A DNA stretch of 64,000 nucleotides from a bacterium. GTDB taxonomy: Bacteria; Cyanobacteriota; Vampirovibrionia; Gastranaerophilales; Gastranaerophilaceae. The position numbers and the translations under genes were made by a program. The first letter of the stretch is position 1, and each line of letters opens with the position of its first letter. Location: assembly GCA_017559905.1 (NCBI GenBank), contig JAFYQF010000012.1, forward strand, positions 310,001 through 374,000. Direction: 5' to 3'. Below the pieces are notes generated by a model, which did not search any database, had not been told where the DNA came from, and worked only from the letters and a program-made list of their open reading frames with translations. Positions 44,784 through 53,651 of this stretch are shown in pieces.

Positions 44784-45833
44784 TTAGTCAACGTTTGCAC
44801 TTAAGCAAGTTTTTTCATAATGCAATCTGTTATTGAATTGGTTTAGTCTTTCCATAACTTCTTTGAACATTGGGATAGGAAGACTTTGTTTTCCGTCAGA
44901 TAATGCATTTTCAGGGTCGTTGTGAACTTCTATCATAATACCGTCAGCACCAACTACCAAACCAGCTTTTGCTAGAGGCTCGATTAAATATCTTTGACCT
45001 GTGCCGTGACTTGGATCTACGATAATTGGAAGGTGTGAATATTTTTTGATTACAGGGATAGAAGCAATATCCATAACGTTTCTTGTAAATGCGCTGTCAA
45101 AACTTCTTATTCCTCTTTCGCAAAGTATAACTTGGTGGTTGCCCTGATACATAATGTGTTCTGCCGCAAGTAAGAATTCTCTAATAGTGCTTGCTAAACC
45201 TCGTTTTAAGATTACAGGTTTGTTGCAACGACCTACAGCTTGAAGAAGTTTAAAGTTCTGTACGTTTCTTGCTCCAATTTGCAATACGTCAATGTATTCG
45301 CACATCATATCAAGTTCAGATGCGTCCATAACTTCAGAAACAGTAAGTAAACCAGTTTCTTCGCTTGCTCGTTTTAGGTGTTTTAAAGCTTTTTCTCCGT
45401 GTCCTTGAAAATCATAAGGAGATGTTCTAGGTTTGAATGCGCCTCCTCTTAAAAATTGACAGCCCATCTCTTTTGCAGCTAATGCTACTTCTATTAAACC
45501 TTCGTAATCTTCTTCAACAGAACATGGCCCTACCATCGCAACAGGTTTGTTGTTCCCTCCGATTTTAACTCCGTTTGAAAATTCAATTACGGTATCTTCT
45601 TTTTGACTGTCACGAGAAGCCAAACGATAAGGTTCTCTTATTACTTTAACCTCTTTTACGCCAGAGTATGCAGAAATTCTGCCTGGAGTAATTGATGTTT
45701 TGTCGCCTAATGCGTCGATTACTGTGTGAATTTCACCTTGGTTGCAACGCACCTGAAATCCATTGTCCATAAGTAAATCAAGAACTCTTTGGATATTTTC
45801 TTTTGTTGCGTTACGCTCCATAATGATAATCAT
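44784..45833 (-). CDS. aroF: 3-deoxy-7-phosphoheptulonate (DAHP) synthase
   Basis: A 349-residue type I-beta DAHP synthase starting the shikimate pathway from PEP and erythrose 4-phosphate. The N-terminal 75 residues are the ferredoxin-like regulatory domain (MERNATKENIQRVLDLL). The TIM barrel has MVGPCSVEE, GCQFLRGGAFKPRTSPYDFQG, VILKRG, the IVDPSHGTGQR metal motif and IEVHNDPENALSDG. The regulatory domain suggests feedback by tyrosine or phenylalanine. Confidence 0.93.
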   Translation of the reverse strand: MIIIMERNATKENIQRVLDLLMDNGFQVRCNQGEIHTVIDALGDKTSITPGRISAYSGVKEVKVIREPYRLASRDSQKEDTVIEFSNGVKIGGNNKPVAMVGPCSVEEDYEGLIEVALAAKEMGCQFLRGGAFKPRTSPYDFQGHGEKALKHLKRASEETGLLTVSEVMDASELDMMCEYIDVLQIGARNVQNFKLLQAVGRCNKPVILKRGLASTIREFLLAAEHIMYQGNHQVILCERGIRSFDSAFTRNVMDIASIPVIKKYSHLPIIVDPSHGTGQRYLIEPLAKAGLVVGADGIMIEVHNDPENALSDGKQSLPIPMFKEVMERLNQFNNRLHYEKTCLSANVD

Positions 45834-45896
45834 AAGTGTTTCTCCTTGGGGTTATTTATTTTAGCGTTAACAGTGTATCATGAAATTTTAACCTAA

Positions 45897-46496
45897 TCAA
45901 ATTTTGGTTAATTTTTGTTTTAATCTGTGTGCAGGATAATAATGTGGTAACAATGAAAGGCACGTGTCGACAGCTTTTTGAGCTTTTTCTTTATTCTTCT
46001 CATAAATGTATAATTCTGCTAAAAGTATATGTAATTCAGGGTCTTGGTAAAGGAAGTTTTTACCTCTTTCAAGGAAAAATTTTGCCCAAGAGTTCAGGTT
46101 GTTTTTTAGTAATACTCTCCCAATGTATTTGTAAGCTTCAGGATTGATACTAGCAAATATGTCTGCGTAATTCAGAATTTCTTCTACATAATCTCCTTTG
46201 TGGTAGTTTATCAATATATTCAAGTCGACTTCTAGATAATTCCTTATCTCAAAATATGATGGATATGGCGTAAGCTCATTTTGTACAATAGAACAAACAA
46301 GACTGCCCCAGTGCGCTCGCCTTTCTGAACTCGAGATTGTGTTGAATAATTCTTTAGCTTCTTTTGGTTTGTCTTTAATAAGTTTGCAGTATGCGAACTC
46401 TAGTTTGTAGTTGTTATCTTCAAAAAAACTTTGACATTCACTGTCTAGAGTGAATGTCAAAAGTTTATTTTTTGCTTTTTTATAATCTATTGTCAT
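45897..46496 (-). CDS. TPR-like hypothetical protein
   Basis: A 199-residue soluble, helical protein with TPR-like pairs in the C-terminal half (DPELHILLAELYIYEKNKEKAQKAV). There is no signal peptide. It starts 2 nt after the exported TPR gene on the same strand, so it is co-expressed. Function unknown. Confidence 0.6.
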   Translation of the reverse strand: MTIDYKKAKNKLLTFTLDSECQSFFEDNNYKLEFAYCKLIKDKPKEAKELFNTISSSERRAHWGSLVCSIVQNELTPYPSYFEIRNYLEVDLNILINYHKGDYVEEILNYADIFASINPEAYKYIGRVLLKNNLNSWAKFFLERGKNFLYQDPELHILLAELYIYEKNKEKAQKAVDTCLSLLPHYYPAHRLKQKLTKI

Positions 46497-46498
46497 AA

Positions 46499-47662
46499 TT
46501 AATCTTTGTCTGAAGTGTTGAAATCAAGACTTCCCATCATTGAATTCATCATCATTGCTTGAACTACTTGTGGATTGATGTTTTGAGCTCCTTGAGGAGT
46601 GCTTGCTTGCATCATATAAGGAACCATTTGTGCCATCGGGTCATTGTAGTTGTTTCGTCCACCGCCAAGCATCATACTCATTTCTGCCATTTGTTGGTTT
46701 TGGTAGCCAGCAGGTTGAACAGAAGGTTGTATTGAAACAGTCATTCCAGCTTCACGAAGAGTGTTGATAGCAGAAACTATTTCGTCATTTGAAACTTCAG
46801 CAAGAGCCAATTTTTCACCGTTGATTTCTTCGATATAGCCTGTTTGGTCAATATTGATTTCTTCTTCGTCTTCTGTATCTTTTTTTGAACCAGAGTATTC
46901 TGCGTCGAAATCTTTGATTTCTTGAATATCGTCTTGATCCAATTCTGGTTTTCTGTTGATGTTTTTCTTGATAGATTCAAGTTCTTTTAACTTCATTTCT
47001 TCTTGAAGTTCTGGAGACATACCATCGCCGTATGGTCCAGTAATAAATTCTTCAAGTGGATCTGGATCAGCAGCTTGAACAATTTCTGCAGCTGCGCAAA
47101 GTGGTCCGCCGATTAAACAATCTCTACCTTTTGCTGCAAGTTGTCTAAAGCCTTCATCATCAGTGTATTCAACTGTTTTTTCATAAGCTTCTACTGCAGC
47201 GTCAGAGTCACCTAACCCTGCTAAAGTCATTGCTAAATAGTAGAATGCTTCAGGATCTTCAGGATATTGTTTCAAGTATGCAAAAAGCTCTTGAGCTGCT
47301 CCTGTGAAATTGCCACTTTGATAGCTGTTTTTAGCGTGATCAAGGTTTGGCTGTTTGTAAAATGTTGGCTCGTATTCAATAGCAGTAACGTTAACAGGTG
47401 GAACTGGTTTTTCCATCGTTGGGATTGTATCTGCTGTGATTACGGCATCATATTCTTCTTTTGGAGCAGAAGCTTCAACTTGCATATTTGAATCTAATGC
47501 TGGTAATTCTTCTACAGTACCAGTTGCTCCATTTAGTGGAGTCTGTGTAAGGTTTAGCGAGTCCAAGTTAATGATAGGCGTAACACCGTCTTCTGCCATT
47601 GCACTTGTGCTAAAACCAAGAATTACTGTTGCTGATAATAATAAGGCTAATTTCTTATTCAT
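46499..47662 (-). CDS. Exported TPR protein with Met-rich tail
   Basis: A 387-residue protein with a signal peptide (cleavage after AMA near residue 23). A Pro/Val linker precedes TPR units at about residues 115-185 (SYQSGNFTGAAQELFAYLKQ). A charged helical region follows, and the Met/Gln/Asn-rich C-terminus (GYQNQQMAEMSMMLGGG, then MMMNSMMGSL) is of low complexity. It is probably periplasmic or surface located. It heads a two-gene transcript. Confidence 0.65.
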   Translation of the reverse strand: MNKKLALLLSATVILGFSTSAMAEDGVTPIINLDSLNLTQTPLNGATGTVEELPALDSNMQVEASAPKEEYDAVITADTIPTMEKPVPPVNVTAIEYEPTFYKQPNLDHAKNSYQSGNFTGAAQELFAYLKQYPEDPEAFYYLAMTLAGLGDSDAAVEAYEKTVEYTDDEGFRQLAAKGRDCLIGGPLCAAAEIVQAADPDPLEEFITGPYGDGMSPELQEEMKLKELESIKKNINRKPELDQDDIQEIKDFDAEYSGSKKDTEDEEEINIDQTGYIEEINGEKLALAEVSNDEIVSAINTLREAGMTVSIQPSVQPAGYQNQQMAEMSMMLGGGRNNYNDPMAQMVPYMMQASTPQGAQNINPQVVQAMMMNSMMGSLDFNTSDKD

Positions 47663-47766
47663 TGTTATTGTCCTTTTTAATTCTTATTAATGATTTTTAA
47701 AAGAAAATCAATTTATCATATTATATATCGTTTCCCAAAAATATACACTAATATAAACGGATGAAT

Positions 47767-48348
47767 TTATTCCTCTTTTTTCTTAAAAAGGTGTCTTTTT
47801 TTGTACAGAATTACAAAAAAGATTATAATTATTGCGCTAACTGCAAGGATAACTAATTCAATGTGGTTTTTTATAGCTTCACCAAACAACATAAGTACAA
47901 TACTTACTATAAAAAACCTTAAGCCTCTGCCTAAAAGACTTGCGATGAAGAATTTTAAAAAATTCATATTTAGAATTCCGCTTGCAATCGTAAAAATTTT
48001 GTACGGAATCGGTGTAAATGCAGAGAAAAACACTGCAAGAGAACCGTATTCGTTATACATTTTTTCTACTTGTTCAAATTGTTGGTGTTTATTTTTGAAT
48101 AAAAAATTGAAAATTGGTCTTCCGCCAAATTTCCCGATTCCATATCCAATACCGCCACCAATGGCAGATGCAATTGTGCAGATGGTTGCATAGTACAAAG
48201 CTTTTTCAGGTTTTGCCAAGTCCATTGATATCAAAAGAATATCAGGTGGTGGAAGTAGGAAAAAACTTTCTATGCAAGAGTTTACAGCAAGCCCTAAAAC
48301 TCCCCAGCTTTGAAATAAATCATTGATTTTTACAAGTATATCGTGCAA
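47767..48348 (-). CDS. DedA/VTT-family membrane protein (YqaA type)
   Basis: A 193-residue membrane protein of the VTT (SNARE-associated) superfamily. Family features include LLPPPDILLISMDL, GGGIGYGIGKFGG, FTPIPYKIFTIASGILNMNFLKF and the GRGLRFF segment, with a final TM helix and basic tail. Relatives are lipid scramblase-type proteins. The start is TTG (GAGGGAG lies upstream). Confidence 0.82.
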   Translation of the reverse strand: MHDILVKINDLFQSWGVLGLAVNSCIESFFLLPPPDILLISMDLAKPEKALYYATICTIASAIGGGIGYGIGKFGGRPIFNFLFKNKHQQFEQVEKMYNEYGSLAVFFSAFTPIPYKIFTIASGILNMNFLKFFIASLLGRGLRFFIVSIVLMLFGEAIKNHIELVILAVSAIIIIFFVILYKKRHLFKKKEE

Positions 48349-48392
48349 AATAAATCTCCCTCTTAATTTACAGGGATGATTATATCACGAAA

Positions 48393-48932
48393 TTATCTTA
48401 ATGAAAACTTGCATCCACAATAGTTTTGTCGGTATAGGGATAGCGAATTTGCGATTTGGTTTGTCTTTAAAAATCCGTCTTTTTTCTTAAAGTCAATTGC
48501 TTCAAACGAGAGGTTGTGTTTGTTGGCAATTACTTCACCGATTTGCGCAAGTTTTTTAAAGTTTTTGTGAGGGCTGATTACGATAGATGTTGTGAATTTT
48601 TCAATTCCTAATTCTTTTGCTTTTTGGGCAGTTTTGTTTAGTCGAAGTTCAAAGCATTTGTCACAACGCAAGCCTTTTTCTGGTTCTTTTTCTAAACCTT
48701 TTGTGTATTCAAAAAACTCATTCTGTTCATAAGTTTCTTCGATAAGTTCTACTTGAAAATGTTCGCATAGAGTCCTTTGTGCCTCAAGTCTTTTAGAGTA
48801 TTCTTCTGTTGGGTAAATGTTCGGGTTGTAGAAATATACAACAACATCATATCCCGCATCTTTTAAATAAGACACGGGATATGATGAACATATTGCACAG
48901 CAGGAATGTAAAAGAATTCTATTAGAACCCAC
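48393..48932 (-). CDS. queH: Epoxyqueuosine reductase QueH
   Basis: A 179-residue iron-sulfur enzyme doing the last step of queuosine synthesis in tRNA. The signature cysteines are in LLHSCCAICSSYP, RCDKCFELRL and the C-terminal LYRQNYCGCKFS. YNPNIYPTEEYSKR and EPEKGLRC are also diagnostic. It starts with GTG inside the preceding VKOR-DsbA gene (11-base overlap). Confidence 0.93.
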   Translation of the reverse strand: MGSNRILLHSCCAICSSYPVSYLKDAGYDVVVYFYNPNIYPTEEYSKRLEAQRTLCEHFQVELIEETYEQNEFFEYTKGLEKEPEKGLRCDKCFELRLNKTAQKAKELGIEKFTTSIVISPHKNFKKLAQIGEVIANKHNLSFEAIDFKKKDGFLKTNQIANSLSLYRQNYCGCKFSLR

Positions 48933-50136
48933 GTTTTTTAGCTCCTGCTTTAATTAACATTTCTTTTAGTTCAGAATATGGTTTTAGACCCATATAAACT
49001 GTATCATTAATAACTGTTGATGGTGTACCTACAATACCTAAAGAAACAGCTTTGTCGATGTCTGCTTGTAGGTGTTGTAAAGTTTCTGGACTATTTGCAT
49101 CTTTTTTAAGTTGTTCAGTATCAAGTCCTAATTCAGTTGCTATTTCAAGAATAGCTTGTTCTGTTTCTGGTTTTCTTTCAAATAAAACTGAATTCATTTC
49201 CCAGAACTTGTCTTGTTTTTCGGCTGCAATTGCATATTTAGCAAGTCTGCAAGAGCCTACGTGGAAAGGTTTTTGCATATATCTGTTACATTCCATATCA
49301 AGAGGCATATTAACGTGTTCAAATCTTACGTTTTTCAATTCTTTTGCAAGTTTGTGAATCATAATGTTATATGCTCCGCAAATTGGGCAAAGGTAATCAG
49401 TGTATGCATAAACTACAAGTTCAGCGTTTTTGTCCCCTAGAACGTTTCCTTTTGCAGAATATTTATTTGTTGTAGCAGAAACGAATTCTTGGAAATCATT
49501 TTGTCTTTTTACTTGAGGAGTGAATACGTATGATGTTGTTGTGTAAGCTAAAAATCCACAAGCCAAAGTTGCACAAATAATAAATGCAATTTTGTATGGT
49601 GTGATTTTGATAGCGTCAAGAAAATCTCTTACGCTGTTTTTGAAAGCTTTTGCAATGTGTCCGTTTTTCCAATCAATAGCGATGAGTGCGATAAGCAAGT
49701 TCAAAATATATGTGAATGCACAAAGTACACACAATTTTTTGATTTCAAAAAGGCTTACGCAAAGTAGAGCCATACTGATTGTAAATGATACCAATCCAAG
49801 AGATGCAATATAATCTAATGGGTTTTTGAAAACTTCCATAAATTTGAAAAGTTTGAAGTTTTTCAATTTGTCAGCAAATAGCAAAATTGACATTACAAAG
49901 TATAAAAACATTCCCCAGTATGCAAGTGGAATTCCAAAAAACTGTGATTCTGTAGTTTTTGCAATGCCGTCGCAGTCGATAAATTCGTCAACTGAACAAA
50001 AACTAGGCAACGCATAAGGGTTAAAGTTTGCATTGTAATATATCATTGCAAGTTTAATTGTTGTAATAAATCCAATAAGTGAAAGTGTAAGAATTGCAAC
50101 TTTCTTACCTAAATGTACTTTCTTTTCATTTTCCAT
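48922..50136 (-). CDS. VKOR-DsbA fusion, disulfide-bond formation
   Basis: A 404-residue membrane protein combining a quinone-linked oxidase and a thiol carrier. The VKOR part (residues 1-155, four TM helices) has loop cysteines Cys47 and Cys55 and the redox CVLC at 136-139. A further TM at about 182-203 leads to a periplasmic DsbA/thioredoxin-like domain with active site CPIC (250-253) and the cis-Pro loop GTPS. It should introduce disulfides into exported proteins without separate DsbA and DsbB. Confidence 0.92.
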   Translation of the reverse strand: MENEKKVHLGKKVAILTLSLIGFITTIKLAMIYYNANFNPYALPSFCSVDEFIDCDGIAKTTESQFFGIPLAYWGMFLYFVMSILLFADKLKNFKLFKFMEVFKNPLDYIASLGLVSFTISMALLCVSLFEIKKLCVLCAFTYILNLLIALIAIDWKNGHIAKAFKNSVRDFLDAIKITPYKIAFIICATLACGFLAYTTTSYVFTPQVKRQNDFQEFVSATTNKYSAKGNVLGDKNAELVVYAYTDYLCPICGAYNIMIHKLAKELKNVRFEHVNMPLDMECNRYMQKPFHVGSCRLAKYAIAAEKQDKFWEMNSVLFERKPETEQAILEIATELGLDTEQLKKDANSPETLQHLQADIDKAVSLGIVGTPSTVINDTVYMGLKPYSELKEMLIKAGAKKRGF

Positions 50137-50304
50137 AACTATTTTTCTCCTATCCAGTAAACTTATTTTACAATTATTTGTAATCTATGGCAATAGGGAA
50201 AAAGGGGGATTTTTGCTTTAAATATCTTAACACCGTAGAATTTGCGATATTGATGTGGTATTATTTAGTTGCACAAGCTTAAGAATGGATTTTTTAAATA
50301 AGAA

Positions 50305-51057
50305 ATGAAGAAGAATAATATATTTGATTTATACCTCGAAAAAGTTATGCAACTCCCATTGTGGGTGAAGCAGGTTTTGTTTGTAAAATTAAAAGAAGAT
50401 ATGAGTGAAAAAAACTGCATTGAATTTATGGAAAAATCTTCAAATGAAATGTTTTCACTCTATGTTCCAATCTTAACTTTTGAGGGTAAGACTGAACTTG
50501 TTGAAAAAAAATCGGGATTAGATGCAAACTTTTATAATTTTTTGAGACTTTGTGATAGTGATTATTCGGTTTTGGAAATAGCATTAAATATGTATTTAAC
50601 GATGGAAGAAGTTGCTAAATATTTTATGTTTTGTGTTGAACAAAAATATTTGGAAGTCCCAGAGTCTGATGAAATTTATGCAATGGCAGGTTTCATTGCT
50701 GGTAAGCTTAAAACCGGTGAATATTTGTGTGGCAATAAAACATTGACTTTCAACCAAGTGCAAGAAGCTGTTGAAAAACAACAAGAGTTGAATGTTAATA
50801 ATGAACAAAATTTGAAGTTTGTAGAAGTTTTGGAAACACTTGATTTTGTGAAAGAAAAAGATATGAAAGTTATTTTTATGTTGCAAGAAGAATCTAAAAA
50901 ACGCTTTATTTTAGATTATAGCAATGTTCCAAGAGCTCAAAGAATGTTTGCTTCAACTCAAGAAAAATCATCAGCAGAGATAGAAGAACTAAAAGAAGAA
51001 AACAAAAAACTTCGTCAAAAACTTTCGCAATTGTTGCAATTAGTGAAAAATAAATAA
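50305..51057 (+). CDS. Hypothetical protein with C-terminal coiled coil
   Basis: A 250-residue soluble protein. A segment at about residues 75-118 (FLRLCDSDYSVLEIALNMYLTMEEVAKYF) resembles a winged-helix module of the kind in DUF4388-type proteins. The last 35 residues are a strong coiled coil (EIEELKEENKKLRQKLSQLL). No ribosome-binding site is obvious at the ATG. Possible scaffold or regulator; function unknown. Confidence 0.6.
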   Translation: MKKNNIFDLYLEKVMQLPLWVKQVLFVKLKEDMSEKNCIEFMEKSSNEMFSLYVPILTFEGKTELVEKKSGLDANFYNFLRLCDSDYSVLEIALNMYLTMEEVAKYFMFCVEQKYLEVPESDEIYAMAGFIAGKLKTGEYLCGNKTLTFNQVQEAVEKQQELNVNNEQNLKFVEVLETLDFVKEKDMKVIFMLQEESKKRFILDYSNVPRAQRMFASTQEKSSAEIEELKEENKKLRQKLSQLLQLVKNK

Positions 51058-51058
51058 T

Positions 51059-51088
51059 AAAAAAGGGTTCAAATAAGAACCCTTTTTT
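51059..51088. terminator. Bidirectional terminator
   Basis: The stem AAAAGGGTTC/GAACCCTTTT with an AAATA loop lies between the 50305 gene and the convergent upp. Confidence 0.88.
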
Positions 51089-51097
51089 ATTAATAAA

Positions 51098-51748
51098 TTA
51101 TGTATTAAATATTCTATCTCCTGCATCTCCCATCCCTGGAACGATATAGCCTTTTTCGTTTAACTTTTCATCAACTGCGGCTGTAATGATTTCCACATCA
51201 GGGAAGTATTTTTGAATGTTCCTGATACCTTCTGGAGCTGCAATAATACAAATACATTTGATATTACTGATTGGAATGCCTTTATCTGCATAAAGTCTGA
51301 TTGCCTCTAATAAAGAGTTACCAGTAGCTAGCATTGGGTCTGTGATATATATATAGAATTGTTCAGGATTTTTAGCTTCCATAGGAACTTTGTTGTAGTA
51401 CCAAATTGGTTTCAAAGTTTTTTCATCTCTATACATACCGATATGTCTGATGCAAGCTTGAGGCAAGATATCAATTGCTTCATCGGTAAAAATAAGCCCT
51501 GCTCTCAATATTGGTGAAATAATCAAATTGATGTCAGGGTCTATTGTTTTGGCTTTGAACGTTGCAACAGGTGTTGTAATTTCTTTTTCTACAAGAGGAA
51601 GATTTTTTGAAGCTTCGTAAAGAAGGCATCTTGTGATTTTTCTTGTAGCGATACGAACGCCTTGGCTGTCTGTCTTTTTATCTCTCATTGTGCTTAAGTT
51701 TAAAAGCACTACAGGATTTGAGATTATTCTTACTTTTTCCAAGTTCAT
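51098..51748 (-). CDS. upp: Uracil phosphoribosyltransferase
   Basis: A 216-residue type I PRTase that salvages uracil to UMP with PRPP. The PRPP loop is YITDPMLATGNSL and the uracil-binding C-terminus is GYIVPGMGDAGDR. SPILRAGL near residue 80 is typical. Its start overlaps the upstream MCE gene stop by 4 bases (ATGA), an unexpected pairing of lipid transport and pyrimidine salvage. Confidence 0.94.
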   Translation of the reverse strand: MNLEKVRIISNPVVLLNLSTMRDKKTDSQGVRIATRKITRCLLYEASKNLPLVEKEITTPVATFKAKTIDPDINLIISPILRAGLIFTDEAIDILPQACIRHIGMYRDEKTLKPIWYYNKVPMEAKNPEQFYIYITDPMLATGNSLLEAIRLYADKGIPISNIKCICIIAAPEGIRNIQKYFPDVEIITAAVDEKLNEKGYIVPGMGDAGDRIFNT

Positions 51749-52368
51749 CTTTTCAACTCCTTCATTCTAATATTAAAGTCTTTATGATTTTTTTCTATAT
51801 TATCAAGAACATGGTCAATTTTATCAATTTTATTTTCAATTGTTGCGGGATTGATACTTATTGATTCTTCTTTGTTAGTAAATTGGTCCATAAAATAGGA
51901 GCTTCTTGAGCCTATAGCGCCGATTTTGTCAAACATGTCATTTAGCAATAGCATAGAATCGTGTAATCTTTTGGGTTGATTAATTACGATTAACTGTTTT
52001 GAGGCAAGGGTGTCATTGTTTGGTTGAACTATCTCTAAAGATTTTGAACCACCAAGTCCGTTAAATTCTACTGTTGCAATTGCACCTTGCGGAATTGTGA
52101 CATCAGGTTTGTTTATGACAAATTTTACGTAAACGTTGTTGTTTACAATTTTTATTTTTTGAACATAGCCAACTTGTACCCCCATTAGTTTAACAGGAGA
52201 GCCAACTATCATTCCATCCACGTCAGGCATGAAAACTTGATATGTCTTTAGTTCTTTTAGCTTGTGGTAGCGGTGAATTTTTATACCCATAACTGCTACT
52301 CCAAGAATCAAAAGCCATATAAAAAGCTCAATCCAAGCATATATATGCAGTTTAAAATGCTTAACCAT
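51745..52368 (-). CDS. MCE/MlaD-domain protein
   Basis: A 207-residue anchored protein. It has a TM helix at about residues 10-29, then an MCE domain (about 40-120) with VDGMIVGSPVKLMGVQVGYV and the IPQGAIATVEFNGLGGSKSLEI segment. A short helical tail follows. Family members shuttle lipids between membranes. No MlaE or MlaF genes are adjacent. There is no ribosome-binding site; a TATAAT box ends 7 nt before the ATG. Confidence 0.85.
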   Translation of the reverse strand: MVKHFKLHIYAWIELFIWLLILGVAVMGIKIHRYHKLKELKTYQVFMPDVDGMIVGSPVKLMGVQVGYVQKIKIVNNNVYVKFVINKPDVTIPQGAIATVEFNGLGGSKSLEIVQPNNDTLASKQLIVINQPKRLHDSMLLLNDMFDKIGAIGSRSSYFMDQFTNKEESISINPATIENKIDKIDHVLDNIEKNHKDFNIRMKELKR

Positions 52369-52375
52369 GTCTTTT

Positions 52376-52381
52376 ATTATA
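52376..52381 (-). promoter_or_regulatory. -10 element of the MCE-upp transcript
   Basis: TATAAT on the minus strand ends 7 nt before the ATG, with no Shine-Dalgarno sequence; a leaderless mRNA is predicted. Confidence 0.5.
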
Positions 52382-52469
52382 CACCAAAGTCATGTTTTTG
52401 CTACTTGCCAAAAAATTATTTATAGTATACTATAAATAATATCGAATTAAAGTTGTGAGGTTTACATTT

Positions 52470-52709
52470 ATGGAACAGATTATAAAAGTAGCGTGGGACT
52501 TAAACGAAAATACCGAAAATAGATATCAATTAGTTTACGAAATTGCAGAATTGGCAAAAAAATTAGTTGATGAAAATCAAGCTAAAAAAGCTCATGATGA
52601 TTTCGGTTTTGAAGAAAACTATGACAACGGATACACTAAAGAAAATCCTGTTGAACACGCTATTATGGTAAAAGCTTCAGAAGCTGACGATAATAGATTG
52701 GTTGGCTAA
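52470..52709 (+). CDS. rpoZ: Possible RNA polymerase omega subunit
   Basis: A 79-residue acidic protein. ATG 52470 is chosen over the in-frame GTG at 52455, whose GTGAGG acts as ribosome-binding site. ENRYQLVYEIAELAKKLVDE resembles the omega motif (NRYxLVxxxAxRAxxL), and NPVEHAIMVKASEAD matches the position of the KPVxxAIxEIxxG element. The match is partial and the middle is unusually acidic, so this is tentative; otherwise hypothetical. Confidence 0.45.
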   Translation: MEQIIKVAWDLNENTENRYQLVYEIAELAKKLVDENQAKKAHDDFGFEENYDNGYTKENPVEHAIMVKASEADDNRLVG

Positions 52710-52728
52710 TCCAAAAAGTTTTAAGGAG

Positions 52729-52761
52729 CACAAAAGTTAAGCATGCTTTTGTGCTTTTTTG
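52729..52761 (+). terminator. Terminator after the rpoZ-like gene
   Basis: A perfect 9-bp stem GCACAAAAG/CTTTTGTGC is followed by six T residues. Confidence 0.9.
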
Positions 52762-52784
52762 TATCAAAAATGAGGGGAGTTTAT

Positions 52785-53591
52785 ATGGAAAATACAATAA
52801 ATTTTTTGAAAGCGAAGACAAATAATTTTATTCCTGAAGTAGGTATAATTTTAGGTTCAGGATTAGGTGAACTCGCTGATGAATATTGCGAATATGCTAT
52901 TCCATATACTGAAATTCCAAATTTCATTAAGTCAACCGTAAAAGGGCATAAAGGTCGTTTGGTTTTTGCAGAGATTGAAGGCAAACGTGTTGTAATGATG
53001 CAAGGTCGTAACCATTTTTATGAAGGTCATTCAATGCAAGATATTACATATCCTGTAAAAGTTATGAAAAAATTGGGCGTGAAGACTTTGATTTTAACCA
53101 ATGCTGCTGGTGCTGTTAATGCAGATTTTAAACCTGCTGATTTAATGTTAATAACTGATCACATAAATTACATGGGTACAAATCCGCTTATAGGTGCGAA
53201 TGATGACTCTTTGGGAGAAAGATTTCCTGATATGAGCGAGATTTACAAAAAAGATTTGATAGCATTAGCAGATAAATGTGCTAAAAATTTAGGCTTAAAG
53301 ATGCAACATGGGGTTTATTTTGCCTCTACTGGCCCAAGCTATGAAACTCCTGCCGAAATTAAAATGGCAAGAATATTGGGTGCTGATGCTGTTGGAATGT
53401 CTACTGTACCAGAAGCTATTGTTGCAAATTATTGTGGAATGAATGTTTTGGGCATAAGTTGTATTTCAAATGCGGCTGCGGGAGTGCATCCAGAGCAAGT
53501 TTCATTATCTCACGCAGAAGTTATTGAAACAGCAAATGTCGCAAAAGCTGGTTTTAAAGCCTTAATTAAAGATATTGTAAAAAGTTTGTAA
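52785..53591 (+). CDS. punA: Purine nucleoside phosphorylase
   Basis: A 268-residue trimeric-type PNP that cleaves inosine and guanosine with phosphate. ATG 52785 is chosen because GAGGGGAG precedes it; the longer frame runs through the terminator. Motifs: GIILGSGLGELAD, KGHKGRLV, GRNHFYEGHSMQDITYPV, LTNAAGAVN, GPSYETPAEI and GADAVGMSTVPEAIVA. The purine-site Asn in CISNAAAG argues against methylthioadenosine phosphorylase. Confidence 0.94.
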   Translation: MENTINFLKAKTNNFIPEVGIILGSGLGELADEYCEYAIPYTEIPNFIKSTVKGHKGRLVFAEIEGKRVVMMQGRNHFYEGHSMQDITYPVKVMKKLGVKTLILTNAAGAVNADFKPADLMLITDHINYMGTNPLIGANDDSLGERFPDMSEIYKKDLIALADKCAKNLGLKMQHGVYFASTGPSYETPAEIKMARILGADAVGMSTVPEAIVANYCGMNVLGISCISNAAAGVHPEQVSLSHAEVIETANVAKAGFKALIKDIVKSL

Positions 53592-53651
53592 ACTAACGTA
53601 AAGTTTTTTCCTAAAAACTCTTGTTAAAAATTTTCTTTGGGTTAAAAATAC

